Assembly: GCA_019843655.1 (NCBI GenBank)
Contig: JACDQD010000009.1
Span: forward strand, 24,914,161-24,978,160
From: Lethocerus indicus
Lineage: Eukaryota > Arthropoda > Insecta > Hemiptera > Belostomatidae
Length of the DNA: 64,000 bases
Direction of reading: 5' to 3'
Part shown: positions 22,214-36,059 of the stretch, one piece after another
How positions within the stretch are numbered: position 1 is the stretch's first letter
Layout of the letters: each line of letters opens with the position of its first letter
Notes under the pieces: generated by a model
What the model was told of the DNA's origin: nothing
The model's database searches: none
Seen by the model: only the letters and a program-made list of their open reading frames with translations
Position numbers and translations under genes: made by a program

Positions 22214-22282
22214 CTTGGGATCCTTGGTAAAAGACAGTAAGTCGAAGTAATTGTTACTCGAGACGTGTATCCAGGAGCGAAA
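22214..22282 (-). other. Candidate orphan 69-nt exon in the long intron
   Basis: On the minus strand a fair acceptor (CTTATCCCACTGCACAACAG) and a strong donor (CCCAAG then GTAAGT) flank 69 nt that are open in one frame, giving FRSWIHVSSNN and then YFDLLSFTKDPK. The peptide looks protein-like, but I recognise no family and there is no ATG. Spliced to the next exon it would not be in the spectrin frame, so it could only be 5' UTR of beta-spectrin, or part of another unit. Confidence 0.25.
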
Positions 22283-23889
22283 CTGTTGTGCAGTGGGATA
22301 AGGTAATTACAGCACAAGTTCGTTGAATTCAATCTACTCGTTGATCCTAAAACCGAAACATAAACTTTCCGCTCGTTCTAAACTGGCATCGGGTACGGCC
22401 AACGAGTACCGGCGGTGGTACACGGACAGGAAGGTAAAAATAGGTCAGCCGTGAAAGGCATCTCAACAATCCGCATTGCTGGGAACCGGCGAACCAACTT
22501 TTGCAGCTTCGACCAACAACGTTTACAGCCGGACGCATTTTCACTCCACAATTTCCATTTACGTACACAATTCGCGTTAATAAATTCACCACCTATTGAC
22601 CAGTAATTTCCGTCACTAAATATGTGTACGCTTTCCTAGAGAAATGAAATAAGCTCCGTTCCCCTTATTACATCGATGAAGAAGGACACATAAAAGAGGA
22701 ACCCCCCCCCGCCGCCGCTACTAAATAATCTCATTATGCAAAGGACGCGTCGCGATGCTAATTTACAAGGGTCTTACATAACCAGGTGTGAAACAACCTG
22801 TGTAATCTTATATAGCACTTTTGCCGACCGAACAGTACCAGTTAACAAGGACAGAGGTTGGATTATGCATTATAATCGGTAATTATTACACGATTTGTTA
22901 AAATAATATATCTGAAAAGCATGTTTTAAATCGAGGGATGAGCGTGAGGAAATTCAAAAATCTTATCAACCGAGTAGGATCATTTAAATTAACGGGTACT
23001 CGGCAGGGCACTACTTCATCACGATAAGTACACAACCCCCAACCACCCGCCAAAAAGTGGCTCGTGAATATTAATGTTCGTCAGAAAACTAGAATGAAAG
23101 AACGTTGAAAGTAGAAAGAAAATTGAAATTTCTTATTAGTAAAATACGATACAGTCGTAACGTAAATTATGCGCATGCATATATACATCTGAGAGTATGT
23201 TTTTGTCTTCAAACACGTGATAGACAGGCTGTAAATAAATTTGAGATGAGACGATTTGAAAAATTGAACGCGAAAACCTAATTTCCGGATAAAATCGAGA
23301 AAGAGGCAATTTGACGGAATGTCAAACGATAGATAAATAAAAAATTGGGGGGGGGGGCGCGAATGTCAATTCACCCTCAACCCTTTGAAGTTTTGTGCCG
23401 TTCTTCTTTCCGATTTGCTCGGGGCAAACTGCGCTCAAAGACCATAAATAAACGGAATATTGACAGACTAGATGATTTACACAAATGGATTTAATACTGG
23501 GAACACACGCCATTTTTTTTTTTTGCGTTTAAAAATTCAAATTGAAAAACCAATAGAAAAGCAAACGGAGACACAGGATTGTAAAACGCGAATGTGCTCT
23601 TATCTGCCTAAAAGTTCGTTCAAACAATACGAACGGAGGTGGGAAGATCGCTGGTTCTAAAATGCAGTTGAGAAAACACCTAAAACCTAAAACCGTGTAA
23701 CTATTGCGACCCACCTCAGGAATTAAAAAGAAATTCGTGAAATATTTTCTCGGTACGCATGCAATCACACTCACGTCCTCACACATCACACATTAAATTC
23801 TTCGGGTACGTTGAGAAAACTGTTATTACCTTTAGTAAATCAACGCATGCCACACTCAAAACTATCCGATGTTATACGTCTGAATTCCC

Positions 23890-23925
23890 CAATGCTTACC
23901 TGAAACATTAAAAGGAAAATTAGTC
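23890..23925 (-). promoter_or_regulatory. beta-Spec: Candidate recursive splice site 3
   Basis: The minus strand reads ATTTTCCTTTTAATGTTT, then CAG joined directly to GTAAGCATT; the junction is between 23900 and 23899. It lies about 11 kb after site 2 and 7 kb before the coding start exon. The donor half has GTAAGC rather than GTAAGT, so it is slightly weaker. Confidence 0.45.
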
Positions 23926-26900
23926 ACTGTTTGATATATATACTCTGCTTTCAATTTAAGACTCAATTTACGAGAGAATGGAAGAAATTTCCATTCACGT
24001 AAAGCGCAACTTGTTTTATGTTTTTTTAATAATACCATAAAAATTGATCGAAATTCTTTCTATTAAAATAGGATGTTTGTAAAACAGCTCCGTGAACAGT
24101 GTAGAGTGTACGTAAACTCTAGAAACCAGAAGAAGGTTACTAGATAACAGTACTTGGAAACAGCAGGTACGCATACCAGAAATGAGGTAAAAGCACGGCC
24201 AACCGACACGAGAACCACTAGGCCGATCCTTATCGAGGTATAGTTAACAACAGTATAGTTTTGCAACAGTATATAAATTACTGTTGAATGTAGGAAGTTA
24301 TAAAACCAACCCGAATGTATACAACGTGCGCAATACGGATAAAGTTCACCAATTTTTTTTTTGGTTCAATAAAACCCATGAAATTTATTCCAAGACATAC
24401 TTCTATACTCCGATGTTAAGCCGTGACATAATGCTCGCGTTGGTTTGACTGGTTTTCTCCCAATTTTCCCCATTCCCACACAATTATGTTTGTTCCGAGT
24501 CGATTTCGTTTTCCACCAGGAACAAAACAAATCAACAATTAACAAGCCGAAATATAATTAGCCCAATGGAAATCTGAGTCGAAATACCTGAAATGAGAGT
24601 TGAATATCGATCGGCAAAATAGTTGTCGGCTGCAGTAGAAAGCCGGCCAAGGAAATACTGCAATACTGAAAAACTGCGGCACCGAAGCCAGCGCTACCCC
24701 AATGGGAAATTTGAGAAATTCGAGATATTACCTTCGTGAGAAAGAACATTTTTATTCGTCGAGCCGGTCAAAGTCGTCCCCGCAGATCACGGCTACAGGT
24801 TGAGAACCGGCCCGAGTAAATATAAAACCATAAAAATAAAAAAGCTCCCTTACGAGATCAGTGCCAGTTTTAATCAAATCGGACCAATAAACAATTCTAT
24901 AATCAAGATCTACAATCAACCCCTTTTTCCTCCTTATTCATAATTACATATACACATAAATAATACACAATCGCCTATAAAGTAAAGATCAGTTTTCTCA
25001 TGACGGACTTAATACCCTTTTGGATGAAATAGCAGTCAAATTACTGAGCGATTGCTGGTGAACCGGTACCGTGTAATTTTAAATTTAGATTCTTTTATTT
25101 AAAATGAGCCCGTATTTTACTACGGGAACTGTTACAGACCGGCGGACAGTGTAGAGATAAGTATCTTGGCGTACAGGCGTAAATTAAAACACGACCGGAT
25201 ATCCACCGTGTCCGGTCGACATCCGGCCTCCGTCGACTAATTTCAAAATGCTACCTGTGTCATTTACCCCCTGCCATTGAGTATTGTTAATCAAAGTGGA
25301 CAGCAAAGTATTCACAACTGAGATACAATAACTTGGTGAAATAGACAAATGTATTATACACGCGGTAATCTACCGTGCGGGGGTGCGGATGGGGAAACGT
25401 TTTATGTGGAAAAGGAGTACTGAAATTTGAAACCGAAACACGGTTTAAACGCATTATTTTAAAAATTTTAAACTAAATTTCGTGCAATCTGAAAATCCAG
25501 CCTATCGGAATCCTATTCCCAAGAGCTAAGAAAACATTTGCCGGCAAAATTATTTCCGAAATTTATATTTAAAAAATATTTGCTTAGTGAAAACATTTTG
25601 CCTAAGTTAAATGAAATCCTAGGCTGAAATTTCTGCATAGCGGTAACGCCTAATCCATATCAGAATATTATTGATCAATGCAGGCGCCACCAGCAGCCAT
25701 TGCAGATGTATTATCCAACTGAACCACACAATATAATAAAGAGTCGTAGAGTAATCGAAATTGGCACATTGTAAAGAAAGACGACAGTAAATTCACAGAG
25801 CCGGAACATAAAAAAAATATTTTTCTGCCTTTAAAGTACAAACCAGGACAAATGGGTTATACTTAAATGTTAACGGTTATGTTTAAATTGTGGTTATTAG
25901 AATAATATAATTTTAAATAGAAACAAGTTAAAAATGTTTAGACAATGATTTAAGTAGCATTGAATACGTAGAAAAGCCCTAGTTTCAATTCAATATCTCA
26001 TAGCTAATTACAGATTATTTAATATGCGATTTCTTCGACAATTTTCAATGTAAAATTGAAATCTTCAATATTTGCACAGCAGAAATATCGGCTCGGTTTA
26101 ACTAAACGAGATATGTGTTCGCCGGCTTTCGAGACCGAGGCTTGAATCGAGGCCGGCTTAAAAAATCGATTCAGCCTTCTCAGACCGCCCTCAACGTTTC
26201 ATTGAGTTATTTCTCATAAAGGCGAAACTGAATAACAGAAACTCATAGAAAACTGATAACGGCTAACAATTAACGCTTTCGGTTAACCACAATGCGTAGA
26301 CTACTCCGCCAACAAGAAGTGTTCAAAGGATGTTAAGCTACAAAACCCGTACAGCTCATAAATTTAACTACAAAGGCATTCCAAGCACTACAAAGATATT
26401 TTACGGCTTTCGTAACGAACAACGAACAAAATTTCCAACACTAAAATTCAAATTGCGGCCGTTGATAATGTACGACAACGTCCTATAACAATGTCGTACA
26501 AACGCGTCAATAATTGCTCGAATTGAGTACGACCCTGGGGGATAATGAATGAGGACGAAACAGTAGAAGCGACGGAACTTGCAATTGTTCTAATTTCATA
26601 GTTTAAACGTACTTTATACGGTTTGATGACCGTATTCAATCAATGAAAACAGAAAAAGGTATTCTCTCATTAAAGTGATAAGTAGTATTGCCATTTTAGT
26701 ATAGTTTTTGGGTCAATGTTCAGTTGATTGTTGAAAAATTGTTAGCGATTAAAGGGAGAATCGGTTACCAAAATCTGATCAGTTCCGTAAGTCAAAACCC
26801 CTCGGAAGAAAGCTTTCCTCGGGGCCCTGTAGTGCTTCACACAAGGGTGGCCTGTGGCTTCGTGTCTGGGGCTACATTTTCAGGACGAACGGTGGATTCA

Positions 26901-28559
26901 AGGGCTGCCAACAACAGAACCGGTTCCACTTACTTTACCCCGGTTCTAGAATACACCGACCCAATTAAAAACACGCATCTCGTCTTTCCCCAACTGGTTA
27001 AAAGGCACCCTACTTGGGAACGAAATTTTCAACCGACAAAGGACAATTAAACAGTTTTACGAGCATTAAAGTGGCGGTATGAAAAAGATAATTATAAAAC
27101 TCCGCAATGAATTCTCCCGATTCAAAAATTCAATTGCATTAGAGAACCGTATTTTCATTGCCATCTAGGCACTTAGGGATCCATCATTCAGGATCCATTA
27201 AAAGATTCATGAACGGCGGGTGGTAAGGGACCGAATTCATACATATAAATTACCTCAACGCCGCCACAGGGGCGCACCGAACTAAATATTACACTGTACG
27301 GCTCCGAACACCCCCTATAACATTGTCATCAGCCGTAATCCCAAGTTTAATTACACTTTCTACATACTAGATGAAATTGTTGACACGATTTCAACCCCTA
27401 ATATGGACTGGTGTTTCATTCACCGATTAGCGATAAGCGATTCTGAACCCGAAGAACGGGTATGATTTTCGAAAGGTATAAAAAAAAAATAGGCGTCCTA
27501 AAAAACGGACGGACTGAAGCGGAACAAATAAAACTGTCTGAATTAAAACACACAACACGGGAGTAGCTATTAAAGGACGATAGAACAATACCTGGTGGAA
27601 CAGATACGGGCGAGAGTACAATAATCTCATTGTTCATTGTCAACCCTTATACCAGTTTCAACATTTACTCTGACTGAATTAATTTGAAACGACGTCATTG
27701 TCTGTACTGAAATGTGGACGGTTCGTCAATTAAGGGACATTTTTGTAACGACAGACAAGAGATTTCGAACCCTCTGCGGAGTACGTATAAGATGAAAATT
27801 TAAAAAAATTGTTTTTCGTATAGTTGGGCGCAGACATCGTGTACAAACTCTCTGGTGTAGAATTCAAAATCGATAGGACGGGAGGCCGCAACAAAACGGG
27901 GGTAGTTCGTTAAGACAATTAAAATTCCGACCTCCGGTCACTCAAGAGCTATCTCTTCAATCGAGAAACAAATTTACCGAATAATAAATTGAATTACTGG
28001 ACTGGATAGAAAAAAGAAAAGGCCTAGGACGAATCTTTGTCCAATTTCGAGAGGATAAATGGTTAAATGAATGCTGTTATGCAATACACCAACTGTCATG
28101 GTTACGCAATATAAACACATCGTTTTAATAAAATAACCCACGTTCGGCATATCAATATTCGTTACGTCGAGAAATGAAGTACGAGAAAACGGGAGGAAAT
28201 TTCAAACTTTCCGCATCGAGAAATGAATTTGCGAATACCGATAACAGAAAGACAGAAAAAAATCAATAGTATATGCGGAATGCGAAAAATTTATAGACAT
28301 CGAATATATGCTTAAACATCGCTGGGAAATAGCTGATAGAAAAATCCGAATATCCGAATAAACCTTTAGACCAATAAACTCTTTTTTTGCAGCTGAATCA
28401 GTACAGTGAGAATATGAAAAATAAGAGCGGCGAACGTCCTAATTCTAGCTAATGACCTAATAGTTTTTATTAAGAAATTAATAATGGCGCTTTTAAACGC
28501 CATTATACTGGTTCTTTTGCTATATTCTCGGTTGAAAATAAGTTTTTCCATTATTTTTT

Positions 28560-29065
28560 AAAGCGTTCTACAGTACTTGCCTAGTGTGTCGGGCGACAGG
28601 AGAGAGAGCGTTGGGGGTGACAGCGGGAATAGTGCCAAGGGGGCGGTCACTGCATTGCGGGGGCCGGGGAACGGCGTCCACGAAAGGCGGAAGGTTACGA
28701 CATGGCGGAGGCGGTACAGTTACCGGCTGGGGCCGCGGGAGGGACCGACTGTGTGGCCGGGGCCGGTCGAACGGAGTGCCAACCAACACAGGGACAATGG
28801 GGAAGGGGTGGCGGTGGGACGGCCTGCTGCCGCCTCCACCGCTCTGCTATAGACCACTACCGTCCCTTCTGAAAACATCCGAGCCGCCCCCGACCAGCCC
28901 CCACCCCACACACCCCGACCTACCCCTAACTGGGTCAAACTCCCGCCCCCCACCAACCCCCCCGACAACTATCATCCTCTGCGCCGACGACAGTGCTGCC
29001 GAATTTCGGGGCTCATCTTAAGCACCTTTCGACGACGACCTCCAGGAGCCGGGGGGGGGGGGACA
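28560..29065. other. GC- and CpG-rich block
   Basis: About 500 bp dominated by GGGG/CCCC runs and CpG, in sharp contrast to its AT-rich flanks. Long open frames on both strands follow from the composition and look like low-complexity Gly/Arg/Pro translations. No splice or family support; it could be an island or a repeat. Confidence 0.4.
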
Positions 29066-29420
29066 GTCGCAATTCTTTGGCAGAATGGCGAGGCCTACAG
29101 AAAAATTTATAACCAGCTTCACACAATTCGGTACAACGATAAATCCGAGTCCCCTAAAAACTATACTTAAACCCTTCTCACTCGAGGGCTCCGGAGTGGA
29201 GCCATTTAAAATTTGTCTTCAAACTCGAGGGCGCTCTCGATCAGAGCGGAAAATCGCGGTTTGAGCAACATTCCGCACTCGGATGCAAATGAGTCAAGTC
29301 TATCGGATTCGAGTTTATCCGTTGTTTATATTTAAATTTGTGAAAATTATAGCAATATCGACAGCAGTAGCGACGAATTACAATTTGAAGTTTATAGCCA
29401 ACATAATGTAAATAATATAG

Positions 29421-29675
29421 ACGCTCTTAAACCGTGATAACGCGGACAATATTGAACTAAACTATGATTCTAACGATAGTGATATATTTCCTGTTATACG
29501 ACGATACGTACCGAGAGTTCAAAGTGATATCGAGGGATCTGAAAGTGATACTGGAGAAAATGTAGAAGACACAGCGGATTCGACTGAAAATGACGAATGG
29601 ATAGATGTTTCGGAAGTGGATAATAATCAATCTCCTATGGATTTCGATATTTCCAACGATATAAAGGACCGTTAG
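29421..29675 (+). mobile_element. Possible piggyBac-like transposase N-terminal relic
   Basis: An open stretch of about 84 codons is rich in Asp/Glu/Ser (YDSNDSDIFPVIRRYVPR, ESDTGENVEDTADSTENDE, WIDVSEVDNNQSPMDFD) and stops at TAG. Acidic leaders of this kind occur in piggyBac-type transposases. No catalytic core could be followed downstream, so the assignment rests on style only. Confidence 0.25.
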
Positions 29676-32600
29676 GATTTTATATAAAATTATTTCAAAA
29701 ATGCCGATACTGAAACTTTACCAGCAGTAGTGGTAGGTAGTAACAGTGCTCCCTCAACTCAACGGAAGCCACCGACCGATGTTGCACTATTTCAATGCGC
29801 TTATAAAACCTTCTGCAGGTTTTATATAACCGCTAGCATTTTAATATTTCATTTCTGATGGCCGTATAATTTCCGACTCACCGATCCACTCAACAGTTAG
29901 CGTTTCGATACTGGAATACGGGAAATGATAATGGTATAAAAACGGCGCAACTAATAGCAGTTAAACATTAGAAGGCAACATACATCGGAACGTGTTAAGT
30001 CCTCGACAAATATTTTATGTAAACGGCGACCCCCGGGGGCACGCTTGACCTCTACCCCATACACGCACATTGATTTTGCGGTAGCCGGATACTGACGTTA
30101 CAGTATTGATTTTCGTCTCAAAATATCGGAAGACCTTCGATTTAAAAATAAAATCTACTACGTACACTACTAGTAACGATATTATTAGAAATAAATAGCG
30201 GAAAATAATTGCAGAAAATTATATTAACTGATTGGACCAATTCGATGCAAAACGTTTTTGAGTTTTTGTACACCGACAGAGCAAAAATGATCGCAAGTTT
30301 TATTCGGTTTAGAAGAGAGTGGTTTATATATAAGCTAACGGGATAAAAAAACGGCAGCGTGAAGGAACTATCTGATCTTGAAAACCGTGAGCTCTTTATC
30401 TCAAGAGGTGGGTAAATTCCGTTTTACAACGCCACAAAGTTAGGCAACGAAAAGATACTGCAAGTAAGTTAGGGAAAAGAATCGGTACATAAATCACTTA
30501 AGTAATTTAACTAGATATGGCTCCTGATATATCTAGACCACCCCGAAGGAATCGTCAAATTCCACAAAAGACAATACACTTGACACTGCTTTAATTACTA
30601 CATAGAACAAGATTAATGTCTGAGAAAAATTCGTATAGATCACCGTATAACGTAACAGGTTTACGTCAGGCGATAACTTGTGGCACAGATTGAAATGAGA
30701 ATCAATTTTTCCAATCTAACAATCTAATCGCAGGAAAAACATACTCATTAGATTCATTTTCGGGATCCTGTAGACTTTTAATGACGTCATAATTAACGTC
30801 GTAATTACGTCATAAATGTTCTCTGTCGATTGTTATATAATGTTCCCCCCCCACTGGACGAAGACTGAAATGAATTTCAAATGAGTCAATTATTTTCAGA
30901 GAATTTAAGTTTTATAGCTGATCTATTAAAAGCGATTGTGTGTAGTTGTATATATATATATAATATCTTGTCCTTCAGCCAAAATCTGACCGATTTAAAC
31001 GGCAGTTTAAAAATAAGCAAATAGGAACATAAAAACAGCAATTCCGTAATCTGTAAAGTATCAGACGATAGAGACTTTCGGAGCTTTACTTGCTGGACCT
31101 GCAAACAGCACGTTCTTCGCGTAATCAAATGCTATAAATCAATACACTAGAACACTGAAATTAGTTTTGCCGCTTGTTTATTTAAGTATTGGCGAATATT
31201 TCAATCGGAATTTGTACAATTTTTACGGAAACGTTCGATAATTTGTTAAGAAATTTGTATTCGCATAATCTAGGAAGGACATGGGAGGAAGAAAAACTGC
31301 AAAGTTAGACATTTATATAATAGCCTCTCCTCCGAACAGAAAGAAACTACAGTAGTGCCAGTAATCCTTTTCCAACAGAACGTTATAGGAGAAAAGAAAA
31401 TGGTTGAAAAGTGCATACACCGTAAAATAAATTTTTATTTTGCGTAATCTATTAGAGAAAAAGGTTCAATGAAAGTATACAAATTTTTCAGTCGATTTAA
31501 ATTGATTTTTGTTTCCTTGGGGGTTTAGTGTGTATTTGAAATATAATACGCAAATATCACATTTCTGTTTCAGTTGCGCGTAGTTTTTTTATTTAAATTC
31601 GCTTTAAAAGTTGATGAGAGCGGGGGATATTGAACTTGGTACAATTGGGCGACAGGGCCCAGTTGCCGGGATGAACGGAACAGCCCCATTAATAATAAAA
31701 GGTCTATTTTCGCTAATGAAACCCTACAACAAGGCACAGTTTAACACGCCCTTCTGTGCGAAGAGTCCTGACGCGCGGACGCAACTACAGACCTAATTAT
31801 TTACATGAACGCAACTGAAATTATTTCACTCCGTCGCCGACTGAAAAGTTTTTATCGACGGATCGTATCTGTCCGATAGTTTATGGAATATTTTTCTTAT
31901 TCAGAACATGTCCCCCTTTTTTAAAAGCGCTTGCTTACAGTATTTTGTATTCAAATTTGCTATAAAATGCGCAATAAGGCTGACAACAGTACCTGGGATT
32001 ATGAGCCTAACTATGTCAGGTTTCGGCTAAAACAAGGACACATACGAATGACAGTTAAACCCAAGGTCGTAAATATAAATATAGACCTGGTTCATTTGTT
32101 GTCTTCGTGGGTAATTGAACAGTAATGCATATTTAAGACACGTCAAAGTATCATTTTTTTAGATTGATACTAATAGAAAATTGCTTCCCGTGTTTTTTTT
32201 TTTAGTGAGAGAAACTCAAGTAGGAGCGTCAAATTTTGCTTCAACTGCTGAACTCAATCTGATCTCAATCTTCGCTGGAAATTTCGAGTATATTCTTTGT
32301 TTTAAACTCCTTTAAAATCTTCGAAGAGTGCCGTATCGATTCAATCCCTTCCCCGATAGGAAAGGCAATCCCCTCCCTCCACCCCCACCCCCACTACAAC
32401 TATGAAGCAATCGGGTTCAGTGCCAAAGTAGCTAATTTTACAGGTCGGTCTCCATTGACACGCTGTTGACGTTGAGTTGAGATACACTTTGAACGGTCCC
32501 TTTAAAAGAGGAGGTTTCTAAAAGAACGGAACCATTCGATAGATGCAGTAGTTTGGACGCACCCCTCATTTTAACAACGTGGCACACCTTCTAAGTTAGA

Positions 32601-35221
32601 AGTGTAAGACAGGATAGATCAACTCCATTAATTGCACTCCAAATTGCAACATACGATTAATGCAACTGTGAAATCGAACAACTTCTTTCCAAGGAACACT
32701 GTCACATTTTTCACCGTGCAAATAAACTGAAAACACGTAGGAAAAATGTCAAATGAGATAAATATAAAATTGACGCTGAAATTGCCTATTTCGCGAACTT
32801 TATATTAATAACGATTTCGGTGAAAATTTCGCTCAGAAACGATTACAGAGGTAAATTTCTGACTGGGCGAGCGAGTATGGGCTACCAAATAAGGATGAAA
32901 AAGTGAAAGTATAAAGCCAGCACTGGGAACAGGGTCAAAGCCTACACTTTCTATTACGTCCCGAAAAACAGAGTGAATTATACTGAAGAACTTATTCGAC
33001 GGTTCGCCAATTTGTGAAATAGCGAGACAGTTGTCTATGTCTAGCGTTGCACAATCAAGTCGGTTCCCAAAACAGAGCCCGAATAAGAGAGCGAAAATAG
33101 AAAATCACGAGTGATGAGAACGAACTATGTATCTCCTGAAACATGGATTTAGTTAAACAGATATTAAGAAACAGCTGGTGACTATAAAAATACCCCGAAA
33201 TTTAATCTAAACCGAATGTCACATTTCCCGTTTCACAAATTGCACGGCCGAAGTGAAACCGTTGCACGTTACGCGAGAGAAAGTATTCTTGTACGAAAAT
33301 TACCAAAAAAATAGGGGGCGCTACTTTCACCGTCTTCGAGGTTGGAACGTGAGACTAATGAAGTTTGTCTAGTTAAGATAATTATTATCGAGGAACGAGC
33401 CAGCGCTTCGAAAAGGTCATCCTATACACAAAAGTCTCAGGTATAATTAAAACTTGAGTGTATGTTTCGAATAAAACACTTTAATGAGATAGCACGAAAT
33501 TCATTGGATTAGTGAAAACGAGTTATTAGAACAGTATTCTTGTATTCAATTTAGGTACGGTACCTCTATGTTGCATTATTGCGTGGTATCAAATAAAGTA
33601 GGCAAAAAACATTTCGTTCATACAAACCTTATACTGCTGACTTAAAGGGTCTGAAACTCCTTTAAATAAAGGACAATTATTAATAGCGATGTACACACAA
33701 ATACGTAATTGCAATGGAGGTGGTCGGCATGAATGAGATGAATGAATATAACTCAGAAAAGAATATTGAATCGTCGAAAACGGAGGTGAAGGGGTAGGCG
33801 GCATCAATTCGTTACCGACCAGAGAGAGAAAGAGAGAGAAATCCTCTGCTCATACTTTTCATTCTTAACTCTATTCCCATGAAAAAGACTCTGGTGAATT
33901 TCAAGACCGCAAAATTAAAACCGACAAACTTCACGCAGGTTCCATTGTCGGAACGTCAAATAGGTACGCGGGGAAGGTGGGCTTTATTAAAAATTCGATG
34001 CAACAAAATGAGCGCAATTTTACGAAATTTCTATTTTTTTTAATATTCATTATGTGTATACATGTATTCCCTGATAAACTAATTAAGGCAGTAAGGACTA
34101 TTATATGTTAATATATTTTAATTGATGGCAACACTTTAGTACTAATTTTTTAAAACTTTTCAGCCAATTCTTAATACAGTGGAAAGTAAGTTCTTCCAGC
34201 ATCCGAAGTATAACCGGTAGAGTAAAAGTAGGAGTATTGTGAAGCGTGGAATGGAAGAGAAGAAAGGATGAGAAAAGGCAGGACACCGTTGCGGCCTCAG
34301 TCCTTCGGTGGGGGCGGGGCGGGGGGGGGGGTCGTCAACCTCGCCCACAGCCCAACACCAATTGACTGTTCTACTTAAGCGCACTTAAACTCATAAAGAG
34401 AAAAAGAGCCCCCCCCCCTCCTTTGCCCAACTCCTTTTCTATTCGCCTCGACGCCCAGAAAGGAGGAGGCTTAGCCGTTATCTGGCGTTCTGGCCTTGGC
34501 AATTTCAAACCGACAACTCTTATCTCCGTGCTTACGACGTAGCGTGAACTTTATTTTTAGAAATAAGCGATACCGGAGTAACGCTAACATTCTTATAAAG
34601 AGAATATCTGCGGCTTACACTTTTTACATTGAAGTATCCGAGCTAATATTCGAACTTAAATACCGCTTCAATCAAGCAAGCAGTTACGTTCCGTTTTAGC
34701 CGATTCGCCCTCCTATTTTTCATTCCGTATAAGTCGCTCTAGCCCATTGTTTCGCACCACTTCCCCAACCGACAGTGGGGCGCCGCCCAAAGAATGAGTT
34801 TAGAATTCCGTTAGAGTCGCAAATCCCCGAGGAGTGCAATCCCCACCCACCCCGGGGCCAATATCGTGATCCTCCTTTCACGCGGCCCCCTACCGCCAAC
34901 TCCGAATTAAAACAAGGAGAAAACACTCCTCCGGTAATATGAAATTATCGACGATTACATTATATACAGCGTGTGATTTGAACAGAAAGTAAAACGGCAG
35001 TGAGAAAACTTACCTCCGCGCTAGAGCCAATTAAACGACCGTTTAACGAGCAGTTACTGGGCATTATAAGGCATAAAAACGAGACATTTTTAGAGAAGAC
35101 ACAAACTGGAAAACCTTTACATACATTGCTCTATTATTACCTCGATACGTTCCAGGAGCGCTAGAAACGTTGCCTGTAACGCGACCCCAGTATATAACAA
35201 ATGTATCTTGATCCGTCTATC

Positions 35222-35252
35222 TGTCACTTACCTGAAACAAAAAAAAATAATT
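35222..35252 (-). promoter_or_regulatory. beta-Spec: Candidate recursive splice site 2
   Basis: The minus strand reads TTATTTTTTTTGTTT, then CAG joined directly to GTAAGTGAC; the junction is between 35232 and 35231. It lies about 15 kb after site 1. A good donor (GCGGAG then GTAAGT, cut after 35014) lies about 217 nt downstream, so it could also define a recursive-splice exon. Confidence 0.55.
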
Positions 35253-36059
35253 TAAAATTAGTTAATCGCAATGAAAGCTGATATTAATTAGTATGTTCTG
35301 ATTTTGTGAAGCGGGAAAAAGATTCTCAATTAATGCGAGCGCCTGTAGAGTTTGCTAAAATTAGCACTCTCGGTAATCCCAGATCCCGACAGCGTAACGC
35401 ATTACACACATTCATTACGTACCATTAAATTATTTTTAATCAGACTTATATTTTAAGACTCCGGAATAGGTTCATACCGCGTCATAACGTAGGAGAGCTA
35501 TTAAAATAGAAACGCGTCGATTTTTAAAAAATGAGGTAGAAAGTTTAAGCACATCTCGCAGATGAGAGAGAGAGAGATAAAACTACCAAACGGTATGAAT
35601 AGCTGGACGTAAAGAGGTTTTAATAAATAAGAGGCTAGTGGGAGGCGGCCGCGGGCTAGAATGGAGGAAATATACATTCTGTTGACACCGCCCACTTCTT
35701 TATATACTCGGCCGGCTAAGACCACCGGCGGACAAATGGCTCAGAAGAACAAATATTTGCCCAGCCGCAGGCCACAGCGCCGCTTCCACTTCATCGCACC
35801 CGGTTTAATTGAAAAACCGGGAGAATGCAATTAGTCAAAGTCGATGAACGAAGAACGACGGCTTATTGAATTTTATGTTTGAAAAATCGGGTGCAAATTT
35901 TGATTTGCAACGCCAAAACGATGCTTATAACACACAACCGTGTATAACGTGATTTTAGTGTTCACAATCAAAACTTATCCTCTTAGCCGTATGTCAGAAG
36001 CAACATATTGCTGATCACCTTTAAATGAAAAACCCCTAGGTTAGTATTTCTTCATTATC

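Noticed and set aside
24575..24610. Further CAG/GTATTT fusion resembling a ratchet site
   Set aside because: The donor half is GTATTT and the pyrimidine tract is short; clearly weaker than the three reported sites.
28584..29021. 145-codon plus-strand ORF
   Set aside because: Low-complexity Gly/Arg/Pro translation of a GC-rich block, with equal open frames on the other strand.
30778..30822. Clustered TGACGTCA/TTACGTCA words
   Set aside because: One full CRE-like palindrome plus imperfect ones in AT-rich DNA; no support beyond the motif.
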